From Streptococcus equi subsp. equi (GTDB lineage Bacteria; Bacillota; Bacilli; Lactobacillales; Streptococcaceae): a stretch of 64,000 bases of DNA. The notes under the pieces were generated by a model. It was not told the DNA's origin. It searched no databases and saw only the letters and a list, made by a program, of their open reading frames with translations. The DNA is taken from positions 868,001 to 932,000 of the forward strand of contig LR134389.1 of NCBI GenBank assembly GCA_900637675.1, read 5' to 3'. Made by a program: the position numbers and the translations under genes. Of this stretch, positions 36,148 to 44,593 are shown piece by piece (the first letter of the stretch is position 1; the number at the start of each line of letters is the position of its first letter).

Positions 36148-36388
36148 TTGTCATAAAGGCATTTTTTTGATACAATAAAAGTAATTGAATAGCAGTCTAT
36201 GAGACTAGTACTAATAGGGAAGTTAATAGGGAATGGGGGTCGTGACTGGAAGCCTTCTTAATGAAACGATTAGGAATTCACTCAATCAAGGACGAGGTAA
36301 TTAAGGTCTGACTTGCTCAGATGAAAACGGATGGTACCGCGTGTCAACGCTCCGCTTTAGATAGGAGCCTTGATACGCCTTTTTTGAT
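36148..36388 (+). promoter_or_regulatory. Promoter and T-box leader controlling pheS-pheT
   Basis: TTGTCA (36148-36153) and TACAAT (36171-36176) with a 17 bp spacer drive a leader of about 200 nt. It ends in the T-box core GGATGGTACCGCG (36330-36342) and a 15 bp terminator stem with one mismatch (36339-36353 with 36364-36378) and T run. Uncharged tRNA binding would favour the antiterminator. UUC triplets at 36255 and 36277 are candidate specifiers for tRNA-Phe; the exact stem I fold was not resolved. About 257 bp without genes follow before pheS. Confidence 0.9.
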
Positions 36389-36645
36389 GACGTGCTGTTA
36401 CTATTAGCTATTTAATCACAAGCAAGCACTAGCCAGCCAAAAGTAAGTGATCACTATAAGCATAGAAAGATAGGAGCTGTAGCTTATCTAGAAAAGCAAG
36501 GGTGATCAGTCGTCCGCCCAAAAGTCTTTCTTAGCTTTTGTGATGTGACTAGCTGACCTAGCTGCTCACAGCTTAGCCTAAAAGGCCTATTAGCACAAGG
36601 ACTGCCAGCATTAATGCAATCATTTTCCAAACAGAAGGGAATATC

Positions 36646-37689
36646 ATGGATTTACAAGCACAATTAGAAGAACTGAAAACCAAGACACAAGAAGCGCTCA
36701 AGCAGCTAAATGGTGACCACAGCAAGGAATTACAGGAGCTGCGGGTTGCTGTCCTTGGGAAAAAAGGAACGCTTACCGAACTGCTCAAGGGACTAAAGGA
36801 TCTCTCAAATGACCTGCGTCCTGTTGTTGGCAAACAGGTCAATGAGCTTCGTGACTTTTTGACCCAAGCCTTTGAAGAGCAGGCTAAGGTGGTTGAGGCA
36901 GCAAAGATTCAGGCCAAGCTAGATTCTGAAAGCATTGATGTGACTTTGCCAGGCCGTCAGATGAAGCAGGGCTATCGACATGTGCTCACTCAAATCAGTG
37001 AAGAAATTGAGGACATTTTCTTGGGCATGGGCTTTCAAATTGTTGATGGCTTTGAGGTTGAAAAGGATTATTATAATTTTGAACGCATGAACCTTCCAAA
37101 GGATCATCCGGCTCGTGATATGCAAGACACCTTCTATATCACAGAGGATATTTTGCTGCGCACCCACACCAGTCCTGTACAGGCACGAACACTGGACCAG
37201 CATGATTTTTCAAAGGGGCCTCTCAAGATGATTTCACCTGGACGTGTTTTCCGTCGTGACACCGATGATGCCACTCATTCTCATCAATTTCACCAAATTG
37301 AAGGCTTAGTCGTTGGTAAGTCTATTTCTATGGGAGACTTGAAGGGGACTCTTGAGATGATCATTAAAAAGATGTTTGGTAAGGAGCGTAAGATTCGCCT
37401 GCGCCCATCCTATTTCCCTTTTACTGAGCCATCTGTTGAGGTTGATGTCTCATGCTTCAAATGTGGTGGTAAAGGCTGCAATGTCTGCAAAAAAACAGGC
37501 TGGATTGAAATTCTTGGAGCTGGTATGGTGCACCCAAGCGTTTTAGAAATGTCAGGTGTGAATGCGCAGGAGTATTCAGGCTTTGCCTTTGGGCTTGGTC
37601 AAGAGCGCATCGCCATGCTGCGCTATGGTATCAACGATATTCGAGGCTTCTACCAAGGAGATAGTCGCTTTTCTAAGCAGTTTAAGTAA
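36646..37689 (+). CDS. pheS: Phenylalanyl-tRNA synthetase alpha subunit
   Basis: This 347 aa protein has the N-terminal coiled coil that holds tRNA-Phe and a class II catalytic core with motif 2 ([13 protein letters not shown]) and motif 3 ([16 protein letters not shown]). It charges tRNA-Phe together with PheT. GAAGGGA precedes the ATG. The T-box leader upstream links expression to phenylalanine supply. Confidence 0.97.
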   Translation: MDLQAQLEELKTKTQEALKQLNGDHSKELQELRVAVLGKKGTLTELLKGLKDLSNDLRPVVGKQVNELRDFLTQAFEEQAKVVEAAKIQAKLDSESIDVTLPGRQMKQGYRHVLTQISEEIEDIFLGMGFQIVDGFEVEKDYYNFERMNLPKDHPARDMQDTFYITEDILLRTHTSPVQARTLDQHDFSKGPLKMISPGRVFRRDTDDATHSHQFHQIEGLVVGKSISMGDLKGTLEMIIKKMFGKERKIRLRPSYFPFTEPSVEVDVSCFKCGGKGCNVCKKTGWIEILGAGMVHPSVLEMSGVNAQEYSGFAFGLGQERIAMLRYGINDIRGFYQGDSRFSKQFK

Positions 37690-37699
37690 TAGTGATCAT

Positions 37700-37885
37700 A
37701 TGGTCAAAAACCAAATCATCAGTTTGAAAAAAGAACTGACGCTCAATCTGGAGCTGTTCTTTGGATTAGAATCAGAAAGGAAAAAGACGGGTAAAGAGCA
37801 AAGAAGTGATTGGCTAGCTTATCTCAAGCAGGTGCTAGGCAGATCTCTCATCAGCGCTCACTACTCTATTGAAGGCTTATGTTAG
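37700..37885 (+). CDS. Hypothetical 61 aa protein between pheS and pheT
   Basis: From ATG 37700 a 61 aa, basic, helix-rich frame ([20 protein letters not shown]) fills the pheS-pheT gap and overlaps the pheT start by 7 bp. I do not recognise it. In-frame codons run back into pheS, so the start is uncertain. It may be a real small gene or a remnant of a gene that lay between the two subunits. Confidence 0.4.
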   Translation: MVKNQIISLKKELTLNLELFFGLESERKKTGKEQRSDWLAYLKQVLGRSLISAHYSIEGLC

Positions 37886-40283
37886 TATCTTATAAATGGT
37901 TGAAAAAATTAGTTGACATTGATGTCTCACCGGCCGAGCTAGCTGAAAAAATGTCAACAACAGGTATCGAAGTAGAAGGCATCACCAGCCCCTCTGAAGG
38001 TTTATCAAAGCTAGTTGTTGGGCATATTGTCTCATGTGACGCTGTTCCAGAAACGCACCTGCACCTTTGTCAGGTCAACACAGGAGATGATGAGCTTCGT
38101 CAAATTGTCTGCGGTGCACCTAATGTCAAAGCAGGGATTAATGTGATTGTTGCGCTGCCTGGAGCTCGTATTGCAGACAATTACAAGATTAAAAAGGGTA
38201 AAATACGCGGTATGGAGTCTCTTGGCATGATCTGCTCACTTCAGGAGCTTGGCTTACCAGATGCGATTATTCCAAAAGATTTTCAGAAGGTATCCAGATC
38301 CTACCGGAAACAGCAGCAGCAGGTGATAGCATTTTCCCTTACCTTGATTTAGATGACAATATCATTGAGCTTTCCATCACACCTAATCGTGCTGATGCCT
38401 TATCAATGCGTGGTGTTGCCCATGAGGTGGCAGCTATCTATGGCAAGTCAGTGTCATTTCCAGAAAAGCCCCTTATCGAATCCGCTAAAGCAGCAGCTGA
38501 TAGTCTAGAGGTTGCTATTGACTCTGACAAGGTGCTGACCTATGCTAGTCGTATTGTTGAAAATGTCACCGTCAAGCCAAGTCCGCAATGGCTGCAAAAT
38601 CTTCTGATGAACGCTGGCATTCGTCCAATCAACAATGTTGTTGATGTGACCAATTATGTCTTGCTGTATTTTGGTCAGCCAATGCATGCCTTTGATTATG
38701 ATACCTTTGCTGATCATAAGCTTTTAGCGCGTGATGCGCGTGAGGGAGAAAGGCTTGTCACCCTTGATGGAGAAGAGCGTGTGCTAACCACAGATGACAT
38801 TGTTATTACCGTAGCAGACCAGCCAGTGGCTCTAGCTGGTATTATGGGAGGCAAATCAACAGAAATCACCGCCTCCTCAAAGACAGTGGTGCTTGAAGCA
38901 GCAGTCTTTAATGGCAAATCAATCCGTAAAACAAGCAGTCGGCTAAGTCTTCGTTCAGAAAGCTCATCACGCTTTGAAAAAGGGATTAACCATGACACGC
39001 TTGTAGAGGCCTTAGATTTTGCGGCAGCCATGCTAGAAGAGCTAGCCGGTGGGACTGTTTTAGCAGGGCGCTTGCAGGCAGGCTCACTGCCTACCAATCC
39101 GGTAGAGGTTTCAACCAGCCTTGATTACGTCAATGTCCGCTTGGGAACAGCCTTGAGCTTTACTGATATTGAGGGGATTTTTGCAAGGCTTGGCTTTGGT
39201 ATTAGCGGAACTGCTGAACACTTTACCGTTTCAGTGCCACGACGCCGGTGGGATATAACAATTCCGGCTGACCTAGTCGAAGAAATTGCCCGTATCTATG
39301 GCTATGATCGATTGCCAACCACATTACCAGAAGCTGCTGGCACAGCCGCAGAATTAACCAAAACACAGGCCCTTCGTCGTCAGCTGCGTGGTCTTGCAGA
39401 GGGACTGGGTTTAACAGAAATCATTTCCTATGCTCTAACAACACCTGAAAAGGCCCTTGAATTTGCAATGAAGCCAAGCCAGTTAACAGAGCTGATGTGG
39501 CCAATGTCAGTCGAGCGCTCTGTCCTTCGTCAAAGCATGGTATCAGGTATGCTTGACACCCTTGCCTACAATGTGGCACGTCAACAGCATAACCTTGCCG
39601 TTTATGAGATTGGTAAGGTCTTTGAGCAAGAGGGCAATCCCAAGGAGACATTACCAACAGAGCTTAATCACTTTGCCTTTGCTATCACAGGCTTAGTAGC
39701 AGACAAGGATTTTCAGACACAAGCGCAAGCGGTTGATTTTTACCATACTAAGGGAATCCTAGAGTGTCTCTTTGATAAGCTAGGACTGTCTGTGGATTAT
39801 ATCCCAACAAAGGAGATGGCGAGCATGCACCCAGGACGTACCGCACGTATTCAGCTAGGAGATCAAGTGATTGGCTTTGTTGGTCAGGTGCACCCACAGG
39901 CTGCTAAGGCTTATCATATCCCAGAGACCTATGTTGCAGAGCTTGACCTGACTGCTATAGAGGCAGCTCTACCAGCTCATCATGCCTTTGTGGAAATCAC
40001 CAAATACCCAGCTATGGTAAGGGATATTGCCTTATTGGTTGATGCCTCAACCAGTCATCAAGCCATTCTTTCAGCGATCACGTCTGCCAAGGTAAAGCGT
40101 CTAACAGAGATTAAGCTCTTTGACATTTACGCAGGAGCAATTATTGCGGCCGGTAAAAAATCAATGGCCTATAGCCTGACCTTCCAAAATCCAACAGACA
40201 ATCTGACTGATGAGGAGGTTGCCGGCTACATGGAGAAAATCACCAAGGCCTTGGTAGAAAAGGTTGGTGCAGAGGTGAGATAA
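37879..40283 (+). CDS. pheT: Phenylalanyl-tRNA synthetase beta subunit (one-base frameshift)
   Basis: The frames 37879-38352 and 38406-40283 form one PheT. The first part has the N-terminal tRNA-binding EMAP-like domain ([20 protein letters not shown]). The second has B3/B4 editing, B5 and the C-terminal anticodon-binding domain ([18 protein letters not shown]). Restoring one G in GATTTTCAGAAGG near 38282 reads [17 protein letters not shown] and joins them through [21 protein letters not shown], giving 801 aa. PheT is essential in bacteria, so the break is almost surely a sequencing error. A terminator follows. Confidence 0.95.
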
Positions 40284-40329
40284 GGACGCTTCTAATGACT
40301 AGCTACCTAAAAAAAGCTCATTTCAAAGG

Positions 40330-40367
40330 CTTAGCTGCAATTGTTCTGTTGCGGCTGAGCTTTTTTT
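40330..40367 (+). terminator. Terminator of pheS-pheT
   Basis: An 11 bp stem (40330-40340 with 40349-40359, G-T pairs) is followed by C and seven T. Confidence 0.8.
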
Positions 40368-40517
40368 GATGCTTAGACTGTCCTTATCCTATGCTAGTTG
40401 CAGCAAGGGTTTAGAGATGATTTTATTTAAATTATCAGTCAAAAATATTTTTTCTAATCAAATTCCTAGCTTTATCTGATCTCCTCTGCTATACTGTGCA
40501 ATAAGTAAGGAGATTAT

Positions 40518-41594
40518 ATGTTTTTAGCCCTAAATGAAATAAAACAAGCTAAGCTCAGATATGGCTTGATTATGGGACTGCTCTGTTTAGTAGCCTATTT
40601 GATGTTCTTTTTATCCGGTTTAGCCTTTGGATTAATGCAGGAAAATCGCTCGGCAGTTGACAGCTGGCAGGCAGATACAGTTCTTTTGTCAAAGGACGCT
40701 GACGCCAATCTCAGCCTATCCTCTTTAAAGACCAGTCAGCTTAAGGAGATCAAGGCTGATGAGGTCACTCCCCTAGCCCAGCTGAATACAGTTGCTTGGT
40801 CAACCCAAGCTCCAACAGAAGAAGACAAAGAAAAAATCAGCTTTTTTGGCATTGAGAGAGAGTCCTTTCTCAAGCCTACAATCACAAAAGGAAGGCTATT
40901 TAAGTCAGACAAAGAGGTGGTGATTGATCAAAGCCTTGCTGAGAAAGGAGGCTTTAAGCTTGGAGATCAGCTGCGGGTATCGGCCTCTAACCAGACCTAT
41001 ACCATCGTTGGCTATACCAAGAATGCTAGCTTTAACGTGTCACCTGTTGCTTACCTCAACCTGACAGCCTTTCAGGGCTTACTGTATGGTCAAGAAGCAG
41101 GCGCACAAGACCCAAATGTTAATGCCTTTATTATCAAAGGCAAGCTAGCTGACTATCCCAAGGAAGAGCTTCAGCAGCTAACGATTGGCGACTTCATCAA
41201 CAAGCTGCCGGGCTATAGTGCACAGCTCTTGACCTTTGGCTTTATGATTGGGTTTTTAGTGTTAATCTCAGCCATTATCATTGGTATTTTTATGTATGTG
41301 CTGACCATTCAAAAGGCACCAATCTTTGGTATCATGAAGGCACAAGGCATTGCTAATCGTACCATTGCAAATGCTGTGCTATCACAAACCTTTGTCCTAA
41401 GCCTTTTGGGCAGCAGCCTTGGCCTACTAGGCACCTGGCTAAGCTCGCTTGTCTTACCAGCAACAGTTCCCTTTCAGAGCAATTGGTACCTATATGCGCT
41501 TATTTTAGTTGCTATGGTAGTCTTTGCAGTATTAGGCACCCTCTTTTCAGTCTTTACGATTGTTAGAATTGACCCTCTAGAGGCCATTGGTTAG
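40518..41594 (+). CDS. ABC transporter permease (FtsX/MacB type)
   Basis: This 358 aa protein has one N-terminal membrane helix (residues 15-40), an extracellular domain (about 45-230) and three C-terminal helices ending RIDPLEAIG, the FtsX layout with the C-terminal PLxAL-like signature. Such permeases pair with one ATPase and act in peptide, lipid or haem export or as mechanotransmitters; the substrate cannot be read from sequence. AAGGAG lies upstream. The ATPase gene follows 9 bp later. Confidence 0.88.
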   Translation: MFLALNEIKQAKLRYGLIMGLLCLVAYLMFFLSGLAFGLMQENRSAVDSWQADTVLLSKDADANLSLSSLKTSQLKEIKADEVTPLAQLNTVAWSTQAPTEEDKEKISFFGIERESFLKPTITKGRLFKSDKEVVIDQSLAEKGGFKLGDQLRVSASNQTYTIVGYTKNASFNVSPVAYLNLTAFQGLLYGQEAGAQDPNVNAFIIKGKLADYPKEELQQLTIGDFINKLPGYSAQLLTFGFMIGFLVLISAIIIGIFMYVLTIQKAPIFGIMKAQGIANRTIANAVLSQTFVLSLLGSSLGLLGTWLSSLVLPATVPFQSNWYLYALILVAMVVFAVLGTLFSVFTIVRIDPLEAIG

Positions 41595-41603
41595 GAGAAG
41601 AAT

Positions 41604-42308
41604 ATGACAGTATTAGCATTTAAGCAGGTCACAAAGTCCTTTAAGGACGGTGATCAGACCATTGAAGCCCTGAAAAAGACGGATTTTGCGATTAAAGCAG
41701 GCGAGTTTGTCGCCCTTATAGGTCCATCAGGCTCAGGCAAATCAACCTTTCTGACCATTGCAGGTGGTCTACAAACACCAAGCTCAGGACAATTTTTAGT
41801 CAATGGCAAGGATTACACCAACCTATCTGAAAAGGAACGATCAAAACTACGCTTTAAGGACATTGGCTTTATCCTGCAGGCTTCTAATTTGATTCCATTT
41901 TTAACCGTCAAACAGCAGCTAGAATTAGTTGACAAGTTGACCAAGCACAAGCAGGAAGCAAAGCGTCAGCAGCTCTTTGAGGACTTGGGAATCGCTAAGC
42001 TGGCTAATAAGCTGCCCCAAGATTTATCCGGTGGCGAGCGTCAGCGTGTTGCCATTGCCAGAGCCCTATACCATGATCCTGTGATCATTTTAGCAGATGA
42101 GCCGACTGCCAGTCTGGATACTGAAAAGGCCTTTGAGGTCGTTGAACTTCTAGCTAAAGAAAGCAAGGAAAAAAACAAGGCAATTATCATGGTAACCCAT
42201 GATAACCGTATGATTGACTATTGCGATAAGGTCTATCGCATGCAGGACGGCCAATTGAGTCAAGACAATCATCATATAGCTAGCAATGCCGCAATGACTC
42301 AAAACTAA
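41604..42308 (+). CDS. ABC transporter ATP-binding protein
   Basis: This 234 aa protein of the LolD/MacB class has Walker A GPSGSGKST, signature LSGGERQRVAIARAL, Walker B VIILADEPTASLD and the switch His in MVTHDNR. It energises the permease encoded just upstream. A terminator begins 10 bp after its stop. Confidence 0.94.
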   Translation: MTVLAFKQVTKSFKDGDQTIEALKKTDFAIKAGEFVALIGPSGSGKSTFLTIAGGLQTPSSGQFLVNGKDYTNLSEKERSKLRFKDIGFILQASNLIPFLTVKQQLELVDKLTKHKQEAKRQQLFEDLGIAKLANKLPQDLSGGERQRVAIARALYHDPVIILADEPTASLDTEKAFEVVELLAKESKEKNKAIIMVTHDNRMIDYCDKVYRMQDGQLSQDNHHIASNAAMTQN

Positions 42309-42317
42309 TCGAATAGG

Positions 42318-42352
42318 AAAAGCTCTGCTCTAGCGATATAGCAGGGCTTTTT
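42318..42352 (+). terminator. Terminator of the ABC transporter genes
   Basis: An 11 bp stem (42318-42328 with 42341-42351, one G-T pair) encloses a 12 nt loop and ends in T. Confidence 0.75.
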
Positions 42353-42547
42353 AGCTGCTCTAAATTATCTCAAAAGTTCCTTTTACTGATATTTAATATT
42401 TTCTGTATTTTTAATTTATAGAAAAATAAAGAAACATGCTGAGAGTTGATCAAAACACTTACTATACTTACGATGACAAGTAACTTGCTAAAGTAATGGT
42501 TGACATATAATTGTAAAAAAACAGAAATAAAAAAAAACGGTTTAATA

Positions 42548-42606
42548 TTGACCTAATTGGCAATAACGTTTACAATAAAGGTATAATTATCTGCCGTTGA
42601 TAATTA
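42548..42606 (+). promoter_or_regulatory. Promoter region of szp with an inverted repeat
   Basis: TTGACC (42548-42553) and TACAAT (42571-42576) have a 17 bp spacer; a second -10-like TATAAT is at 42582-42587. An 8 bp inverted repeat, TAATTATC/GATAATTA, at 42584-42591 and 42599-42606 could be an operator or an mRNA 5' hairpin. The rest of the 337 bp gap before szp is AT-rich and carries no gene. Confidence 0.65.
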
Positions 42607-42615
42607 GGAGACATC

Positions 42616-42627
42616 ATGTCTAGATAA
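42616..42627 (+). CDS. Three-codon leader ORF upstream of szp
   Basis: TTAGGAG is followed after 5 bp by ATG TCT AGA TAA. This minimal start-stop unit has a good ribosome site and lies 19 bp before the szp start, whose own site is AAAGGGGA. It may tune translation or mRNA stability; it could also be chance. Confidence 0.35.
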   Translation: MSR

Positions 42628-42645
42628 AAACAAAAGGGGAATAAA

Positions 42646-43770
42646 ATGGCAAAAAAAGAAATGAAGTTTTACCTTCGTAAATCAGCCTTTGGGCTAGCTT
42701 CAGTATCAGCAGCCCTCTTGGTTGGTGCGGCAGCTGTATCAGCAGATTCTGTTGAGTCAGCTGGGCCTGTAGCAGTTGCTGTTACAGATAGTTTAGATAG
42801 TGAAGCCGCAGCTACAAAGGCAGAAGCTGATCTAGTTGCTGCAAAAGCAGACCTAGCAGCAGCAGAAGTAGCAATCACAGCTGCAAAAGCTGAATTTGAC
42901 ACCGCTCAAGCAGACCTAGCTACCGCTGAAGCTACTATCGCAGAGCTTGAGCAAAAAATTCCTGAGTTAGAGAAAAAAATTCAAGAAGCTCAGGAAAAAC
43001 TAAACTATGAAAATCGACCATCACCTAAACGTGTGGGCAGTGATGATGAAGATGACACAGTAGCTAGAAAGCTTATGTCAGAAAAGGAAGCTCTTAAGGC
43101 TGAGCTTCAAAAGACTAAAGAAGCGCTAGATACAGCTAAAAGAGCTTATGCTGGCATCGAAGAAAGAAAACAAGTAGCAGCAACTAAGCTAGATGCAGCT
43201 AACAAGGCTTTTGCTGGAGTTGAAGAAAAGCATGCTCAAGCAATGGCTGCATTTGGAGCAGCATTCGCAGCATACAAGGAAGCTGTTAAGGCTGAATTGA
43301 AGGCAGCAGGTGCTAGCGACTTCTACACCAAGAAGATTGACTCTGCCGACACAGTTGACGGTGTTAAGACACTCAGAGAAATGATCTTAGACTCAATTGC
43401 TAAGCCAGAGGTTGAACCAGAGGCTAAGCCTGAACCTAAGCCAGAACCAAAACCTGAGCCAAAACCTGAGCCAAAACCAGAACCTAAGCCAGAACCAAAA
43501 CCTGAGCCTAAGCCAGAGCCAAAACCAGAACCTAAGCCTGAGCCTAAGCCAGAACCAAAACCAGAACCTAAGCCAAAACCTCAACCTAAACCAGCTCCAG
43601 CTCCAAAACCTGAAGCTAAGAAGGAAGAGAAGAAAGCAGCGCCTAAGCAAGACACCAACAAATTGCCATCAACAGGTGAAGCTACAAATCCATTCTTCAC
43701 CGCGGCAGCTCTTGCAGTTATGGCAGGTGCAGGCGTGGCTGCAGTGTCAACAAGACGCAAAGAAAACTAA
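42646..43770 (+). CDS. szp: SzP-type wall-anchored surface protein
   Basis: This 374 aa protein opens with [20 protein letters not shown], a YSIRK-like signal typical of S. equi SzP. After cleavage near VSA (residue 33) comes an Ala/Glu/Lys-rich coiled coil (about 50-245), then twelve PEPK repeats, a Pro-rich wall-spanning region, LPSTG, a hydrophobic stretch and RRKEN. SzP is a variable, protective surface antigen with M-like antiphagocytic behaviour in S. zooepidemicus (from memory). The coiled-coil part is the variable part of the family. A terminator follows. Confidence 0.9.
   Translation: MAKKEMKFYLRKSAFGLASVSAALLVGAAAVSADSVESAGPVAVAVTDSLDSEAAATKAEADLVAAKADLAAAEVAITAAKAEFDTAQADLATAEATIAELEQKIPELEKKIQEAQEKLNYENRPSPKRVGSDDEDDTVARKLMSEKEALKAELQKTKEALDTAKRAYAGIEERKQVAATKLDAANKAFAGVEEKHAQAMAAFGAAFAAYKEAVKAELKAAGASDFYTKKIDSADTVDGVKTLREMILDSIAKPEVEPEAKPEPKPEPKPEPKPEPKPEPKPEPKPEPKPEPKPEPKPEPKPEPKPEPKPKPQPKPAPAPKPEAKKEEKKAAPKQDTNKLPSTGEATNPFFTAAALAVMAGAGVAAVSTRRKEN
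43429..43572 (+). repeat. Twelve tandem PEPK repeats in szp
   Basis: Twelve 12 bp units each encode Pro-Glu-Pro-Lys. Synonymous codons are shuffled between units (CCT/CCA, GAA/GAG, AAG/AAA). Unit number is known to vary between strains of this family. Confidence 0.93.
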
Positions 43771-43796
43771 GCCTTATACCCCAGTGGTAAAGCTTG

Positions 43797-43825
43797 AGCG
43801 AGAACAATTTGTTCTCGCTTTTTTA
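43797..43825 (+). terminator. Terminator of szp
   Basis: A 9 bp GC-containing stem (43797-43805 with 43811-43819), loop AATTT, then a run of T. Confidence 0.88.
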
Positions 43826-43931
43826 GTGTCTTAAAAGCACCTACAGCAATCATAGGTGCTTAACAAGATATGTCTAACGATTGCTATCAGCTGTAGAGAA
43901 TAAAAAGGAGAGACTAAGCCTTGCTCACAAG

Positions 43932-44459
43932 CTACTTAGACCGAAGGAGCTTTAGGATTTCTATGATTTGCTGAGGGGAGTCCTTACAGCCGCAGCTGAT
44001 CCACTTAATGATGATGACCTCAATAGAGGCAATGTATAGCTCAAAAACATATTTTTGGGTAACTTCAGGATAATCTTGTGATTCTGCACAATTCATGAGG
44101 TTGGAATAGGAAATAATATCCCTAATATAATGATTAAAAATTTTATAAATATTAGGATAATAAAGGATTAAGCTTTGCATGACCTCCTGATTGTCAGAGA
44201 GGTAGTTTAGGATTTTTAAGGTAATAGTTGTATCAAGTGATGGGGATTGGTAAATGATAGAGGTGATATCATCTAGGTAAACGCCGATCATTTCCCTATC
44301 TAAGTCCTTCTTAGAGTTGAAATAATGTTAAAAGGTTGTTCGACTGATATTAGAAGCCTTGCTAATATCTGATACAGTAATACTGTCCTTATCCTTGTAT
44401 TGTAGTAGTCGGCAGTAGCTTTTAATTATTTTTTTACAAGTTTGTTTATTTTTATCCAT
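43932..44459 (-). pseudogene. TetR-family regulator of the pilus locus, nonsense-mutated
   Basis: From ATG at 44459 the frame is a 175-codon TetR regulator with an N-terminal helix-turn-helix (SITVSDISKASNISRTTF). Codon 44 (44330-44328) is TAA exactly where TetR proteins have Tyr in TTFYHYF; the frame then continues HYFNSKKDLDREMIGVYLDD to a normal end. A codon change, not an indel, separates it from a full gene. It is divergent from cne, so it probably controlled the pilus genes. I recall a nonsense mutation in the tetR gene of the S. equi Fim1 locus. Reinitiation at 44291 would give a 119 aa piece without DNA-binding domain. Confidence 0.88.
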
Positions 44460-44593
44460 TGTATCATTAACTCCTTAAAATTGAACATTAATGTTAATTT
44501 TGTACATAATATTTTTTGCTAACATTATACAATGATGAACGTGATTTGTAAAATTAAATTTTGCAAATCAATAATGTAAAAGGAGGATTTTGT

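Noticed and set aside
36400..36645. Second regulatory element or gene between the T-box and pheS
   Set aside because: No conserved motif, hairpin with T run or open frame with ribosome site could be supported.
43393..43834. Open frames on both strands across the PEPK repeats of szp
   Set aside because: Repeat-driven shadows of the real gene, made of Leu/Gln or Trp/Phe/Arg runs.
44561..44593. Upstream ATG as start of cne
   Set aside because: It precedes the AAAGGAGG ribosome site and would add residues before an already complete signal peptide.
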